Source of the DNA: Trema orientale
Lineage: Eukaryota; Streptophyta; Magnoliopsida; Rosales; Cannabaceae
Reading direction: 5' to 3'
DNA length: 64,000 bases
Assembly (NCBI GenBank): GCA_002914845.1
Contig: JXTC01000004.1
Span: forward strand, 199,693 to 263,692
Positions within the stretch are counted from its first letter, which is position 1, and each line of letters opens with the position of its first letter. Positions 59,401 to 64,000 of this stretch are shown here, in pieces. Position numbers and translations under genes: made by a program. A model generated the notes under the pieces. The model searched no databases. It saw only the letters and a program-made list of their open reading frames with translations, and was not told where the DNA came from.

Positions 59401-61480
59401 ACTAGAAACCTAATATCACACAAGCACATAATACAGGGGAAACAATAAGATCATACTCGTAAAATTAGAAGGAAAAAGATTTAACTTTTTATAGACCGTT
59501 ACTGACACCGAAGAAGAACGATGTGAGTTATTCCACTCTAAAGTCTTTCGGACTATGACCCGTTTTCTATACCGTACTCGGTGCGTGGTCACCTTGTATG
59601 CTACAAGAGAAATGATTAGAACTCGGAAATAAGAAATTAAAAATTAATACAATAATAAGAAGAATTTTTTGTCACTTAGCTTTTAATTGATCTGCATAAT
59701 TTTCCTTTCTGTTTATAGAATTATGATCACTCAAAACTCTCAAGAAAAATATTATGCTCTTATTTTTCTTAGAAAGTTATTTTTCTCTGGGTGCAGAGGA
59801 AAATTCTCACTTTGAAATTTTATTTAACTTTTTTCTCCGTACCAAAAAAATTCCTGGACATCTTTGCTTTTTAAAGTTATTTTTCCAATAAAAAAATATT
59901 TGTCCAGATTCAATGTACCAAAGCAATCCCTTATTAGTAGGATTGCTCTACACATTTTTTTTTTGTCAGAGAGATTCTTTGCAATAAATATATAACACCA
60001 TTTTCAAATTTCAAAATACTTTCTAATATTATTTAATTCCTAAGATAATTAAAAATTAATTCAAATAAATATCTATCCTTTATTTATCCAGATTTCTTAA
60101 TTCAAATTAAGAAACTAAATAAAAGATATTTATTTGTATTATCTTGACAGTTGCCAAGTCAAATTAACTAACACAAAATAAAATATCTTGACAGTTGCCA
60201 AATCAAATTGACTAACACAAAATAATATATACAGATTTTTATTGATAGACTATCAATTTGAATTTTATTCCAAATTAATTATTACAATAATTTAGAATTT
60301 TTAAAATTCAAATAATCTATCTTGTAATTAAATTACAAATCCTATTTAATAGGACTGCACTACACGCTTAGCACTGTGCCTCACGGCAGAGTACCACAAG
60401 CCTATGCCCATTTATTGGACAGGGCTTGTGTAGTCTTGGGCTTGTGAGGCCTAACTGCTATTTCTCTTCTATCAATTGGACTTGTAGCAGTATAACTGAA
60501 TTTACAGAATAACCCGAGGATCTTTGGGCTCATAAAATAGTGGCTCCCACAATTGTACCTTAAATTAATCGGCCCAACTGTAAATTCCAAATCTACTCTA
60601 CTAAAAGATTGGAATTGTATTCCACTATTAAATAGTATTTTTTCGGATATTATCACACTAGTAATAATTAGCCCATGCCACATTGATATCTGGACTTTAA
60701 TCCTTTATATCATATTATAATTAAATTGACATATCAGTTGTCCAATCAATTTAATTATATTTTATTTCTTGACTCTTACTGGTTTTCTCTAATGATCATT
60801 TTCAACATATTAATTAGATATTTTGACACACTCTGGCTAGAGAATTCTATAATCAAGTATCGAAAACCCGTCAAGGGATATGTACGTACAAATTCCATAT
60901 TATCAATCTATAAGTATCACTGTCCATAAATACCTCCCACCAAATTACTGGTAATATTAACCCCTCAATTAGAGTTGCACCTTTTAGTAACATAAATGTT
61001 GTAGTATAAACAAACATGAACTTATAATTAACTCAGGATTGAGAATAAAGTATTATTAATGCCATTGATAAGTCTAACAGTTATTTGAGGTCTATTAAAT
61101 CTTATAATTGATCCGTTCAATGTAGGCTAACTACATTAGTAAATCTATACGTAATTAAGACAAATTACTCAATAAATTTACAATAATTAAAATAAAGAGC
61201 CCAACTTTATTTTGTCAACTACGAATAATTTTATTTAATTACAAAATAACTTGTATCGATGTTTTCTGTGAATCTACCTCGTGATCACAAAAATAGATAG
61301 TATGTAATTCAATGGATTTTTATTCAATCATACATATGTAAAAGATATAATGAAAATATCTAACAAATTTTATTAATTCCAGAAAATATTTATTACATGA
61401 TGGAATATACTTTGAAAAGCATACATTCTCTACAAATAATTGGTCCTCCGACCAAATGTATAAGCCAATAAAGTGGTCCA
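59400..61480. mobile_element. Possible old LTR-type element remnant
   Basis: About 2 kb with a texture unlike its flanks. It has islands of moderate GC (60350-60560) and many direct-repeat fragments. On the minus strand there is a TGTTAGA-type terminus at about 61363, which would suit an LTR start. No coding domain, second LTR or target duplication was found, so this is only a suspicion. It contains the 44-bp tandem duplication at 60141-60228. Confidence 0.25.
60141..60228. repeat. 44-bp tandem duplication
   Basis: Two adjacent copies of a unit beginning 'atcttgacagttgccaa' and ending 'ctaacacaaaata', with a few differences. Confidence 0.85.
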
Positions 61481-64000
61481 ATTGTTTTGTTTTTTCAGAT
61501 AAGCTAAATATATGATTGTATAATCATCCATTTTAATCAAACAACAAATGTAAGAAAAAAGAAACTAAAAGAAAGAAAAAAGAGAAAAAGAGAATAATGA
61601 GTGGACGTGGGAGTAATATGAAATGATTAATATATTTATATGTTGACCTATGGGCTGAGAAGAAAATTCAACTCAAGACTAATGATCGCGTGGTTAATTT
61701 ATGGGTAACGATTCTTATAAAAATAAAATAAAAATTATGGTAAACAACGTACAAGGTGGCTCACATGATCGATAGCATGATATGGAAATACTGAGATTCA
61801 CTTCAATCATAGTACAATCAGCTCTTATTTCATGATCAGATCATTCTTGTTGGTCAACGCATTACCCAAGATAATTAGTCGAATCTCATGTAGCAGTCAA
61901 TATGTAGAGAAGAATTTAATAAAAATAAAAGAAATTAATGTATAAATTAGGCCAAAGTCAAAATATTTGTGGTTGAGAGTTCTCTTGAGATCAATATCTG
62001 ACAGCTTGGCCTGTAATCTGATGACTCAGAAGATGGACTCCAAATTAAGTCAATATATTCTTTGGTGAATGGAGTTGGTGACATTGCATCAAGAATATAA
62101 GAAATTATATTTTGTTTATGTCCTGAATAGTGTCAAGAAAAGGCCATTGTCAAATTAATGCTCGTGGTATAACTCCTAAACTTGGGACTGCCATATATAT
62201 ATATACACACACATATACATATTTGATATTGACAATACGTATATATAAAAGCTTCTTTCTATAAAACGCAAGTAGTTAAAACGCAAGGAGTTTTTGTTGT
62301 TGTTGTTAACTTTTTCTTTTTTTGGTCGTTGTTGTTGTTGGAATAGTTCGATAAAACGCAGTAGTTAAATGATTATTGCGCTCATTTTCTTTAAGACAAA
62401 ATTGAAACGATGGATTCCTAGTATATATTTATATATATGTGGATATATATAGGTATATTCTGGATAAAAGGTATATTTGCAAATATATACCCATGCTGAC
62501 TAGTGATCTTATTATAGGCGCCATTATATCACAGCCATGGCATTAGTGCTACATGTTTTACCTTATGTCTCATTATGTACCCCCACAACACCAGGGCCAA
62601 AACGTTCATTAATTCATTTGAATTAATCCTTTTTTTTTAATTTCTTTCTAAGACTTTCCTTTTATGATGATAGATTAGTTTTTGGATGTAATTAGTATGC
62701 GCTTTGGCCTCATATTTAATAAATTCCCCTCAGTAGTGGAGGAATAGTTCATTCAAACGCTAATAAAAAGGGGGGGTTTAGCCTCATATTTGGACCACCA
62801 GATAGGGGGAAAAAAAAAATGAGAGTATATATTCATATGCAATCCATGCAAGATTATTTTAGATAATTTCTTTTGTTTCTGAAAGGAGAGAGTTTCTTTT
62901 TTCTTTATTTGCTCCTTAATTTTTCAATGATATGTATGACAATTAATCATAACGGACGATCGACTGTTACTTCCAATTTTTCCCCCTTGTAAGGCGATTG
63001 TTACTTGTATGTATATGCATATGAGTCACATAGAGATCTCCAATACACAGTTACGTAACTTGAGAAACCTGACGAGCACGATAATTTATCAAACCTAGCT
63101 AGCTACATAATTTGACTAGAAATAACGATATATCCTATTTCTTTTAAAGAGAAATTTTGCAATCTCTAATATGGCATCCAAAAGATTATTATGGTTAATC
63201 TCCTTGCTTCATTAATATTTGTCAACTCACATTAATAGTCACATGTATTCTACTAATATTCCCTTTATAATTAAGGAGTTATAATTATATATATATATTA
63301 GTTTCCGGGCTTAGCATGCATATGATAGCTCCCTAGTCATTAAATATTTAAAACACATTTATTATAGTTGTCTTTTATATATCGATGATGCCTACGTCCA
63401 GTTTGTTTATACGTTATATATTCTAGCTTGATTTCTCTATCTAAAGGAATCTTGTTCTACGTATGAAGGCCGGCGGATTACAAAAACATAGTCAATAAAC
63501 ATGAAAGATACACAAAATATATATACCACAGACATATATAAATTCCTGATTATTCCGAATTAATATTTATATTTTATTCACATTTCGACGTCGGCTTAAA
63601 CAATGGTTCCTTAAGCAAGGCAATGTTATTAGCATACTTTCATATATATACAATATTATAAAATAGGAAACACGTAAATTGTTCCTATCAGTTAAGAATA
63701 TAAAATTAAAAATAAAAAAAAAAAACACACAAATATTGTTCCCCGAAACACCCACTTTTCTGTTTGTTCGGTAATGAATGACGTACTATCATTCTTGTCT
63801 CTTTGCTTTCGCAAAAAGAATTAAAAAAGATTGGACGAATTGACAGGAGAAACATGATTCACGTACGCACGTGATTAAGTCAATATTCGAAACTGGCTGT
63901 TTATATATTGATCGAGTATAAATCTGCATATATATATATACTAGTCTAAACCAGACGTCCCTTAGGCACGTCACCCGTTGTTTTCCAAAAAATTTGTATG
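61481..64000. other. Gene-free AT-rich intergenic DNA to the window end
   Basis: No gene recognised on either strand. It has (gtt)n near 62293-62309 and 62328-62340 and (ta)n runs near 62192 and 63286. A gene continuing past base 64000 cannot be excluded. Confidence 0.55.

Noticed and set aside
1-64000. CRISPR array, operon, integron or phage-like system
   Set aside because: This is intron-bearing plant nuclear DNA. The repeats present are microsatellites, LTRs, a SINE and MITE-like hairpins, not regularly spaced spacers.

Overview
This 64 kb window is plant nuclear DNA, most likely from a dicot and probably a rosid. The evidence is AT-rich intergenic DNA, many short GT-AG introns, plant-specific gene families, a nuclear-type tRNA-Trp, and a Copia retrotransposon primed by initiator tRNA-Met. 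Species cannot be named from the sequence alone. There is one 291-base N gap (54264-54554) and three isolated Ns (164, 3974, 15744).

Layout. 1-2.5 kb: repeats and promoter DNA. 3.1-9.3 kb (+): a 19-exon chromatin-type protein with a Tify/TPL-binding domain, two PHD fingers and a GNAT acetyltransferase domain. 11.1-12.0 kb (+): a small, probably mitochondrial RRM protein. 14.0-15.2 kb (-): a plant protein of unknown function. 17.6-18.0 kb (-): a broken V-ATPase subunit F fragment next to an intact 4.6 kb Copia element (18.05-22.70 kb, -) with identical 180-bp LTRs. 24.8 kb: a decayed Ty3/gypsy RT fragment. 26.4-27.0 kb (-): a conserved plant protein of unknown function. 29.1-29.6 kb (-): the last two exons of an unrecognised, apparently 5'-truncated gene. 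30.0 kb (-): tRNA-Trp(CCA). 30.8-33.1 kb (+): a RABE1/Rab8-type GTPase. 37.3-39.1 kb (+): a WAT1-related transporter. 40.0-41.9 kb (-): a second Tify/TPL-binding-domain protein, without PHD or GNAT. 45.9-49.2 kb (-): a type I inositol polyphosphate 5-phosphatase. 49.2-64 kb: essentially gene-free, with a MITE-like hairpin, a SINE with a clear target-site duplication, a poly-C/poly-A duplication, and a stretch that may be an old LTR.

The genes belong to unrelated pathways: chromatin reading and acetylation, organelle RNA metabolism, vesicle traffic, transport and phosphoinositide turnover. There is no operon or obvious gene cluster. The one internal link is that the 3.1 kb and 40 kb genes share the TPL-binding domain, including two consecutive exons of identical length and phase. 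I found no convincing new biological system. The most informative points are the Copia/VHA-F junction (identical LTRs, no target-site duplication, missing 5' exon), the shared TPL-binding-domain exons, the upstream ORFs of the PHD gene, and the SINE.

Exon boundaries were read by eye from GT-AG sites and reading-frame continuity. Multi-exon genes are given as one span from start to stop codon, with exons listed in the evidence.
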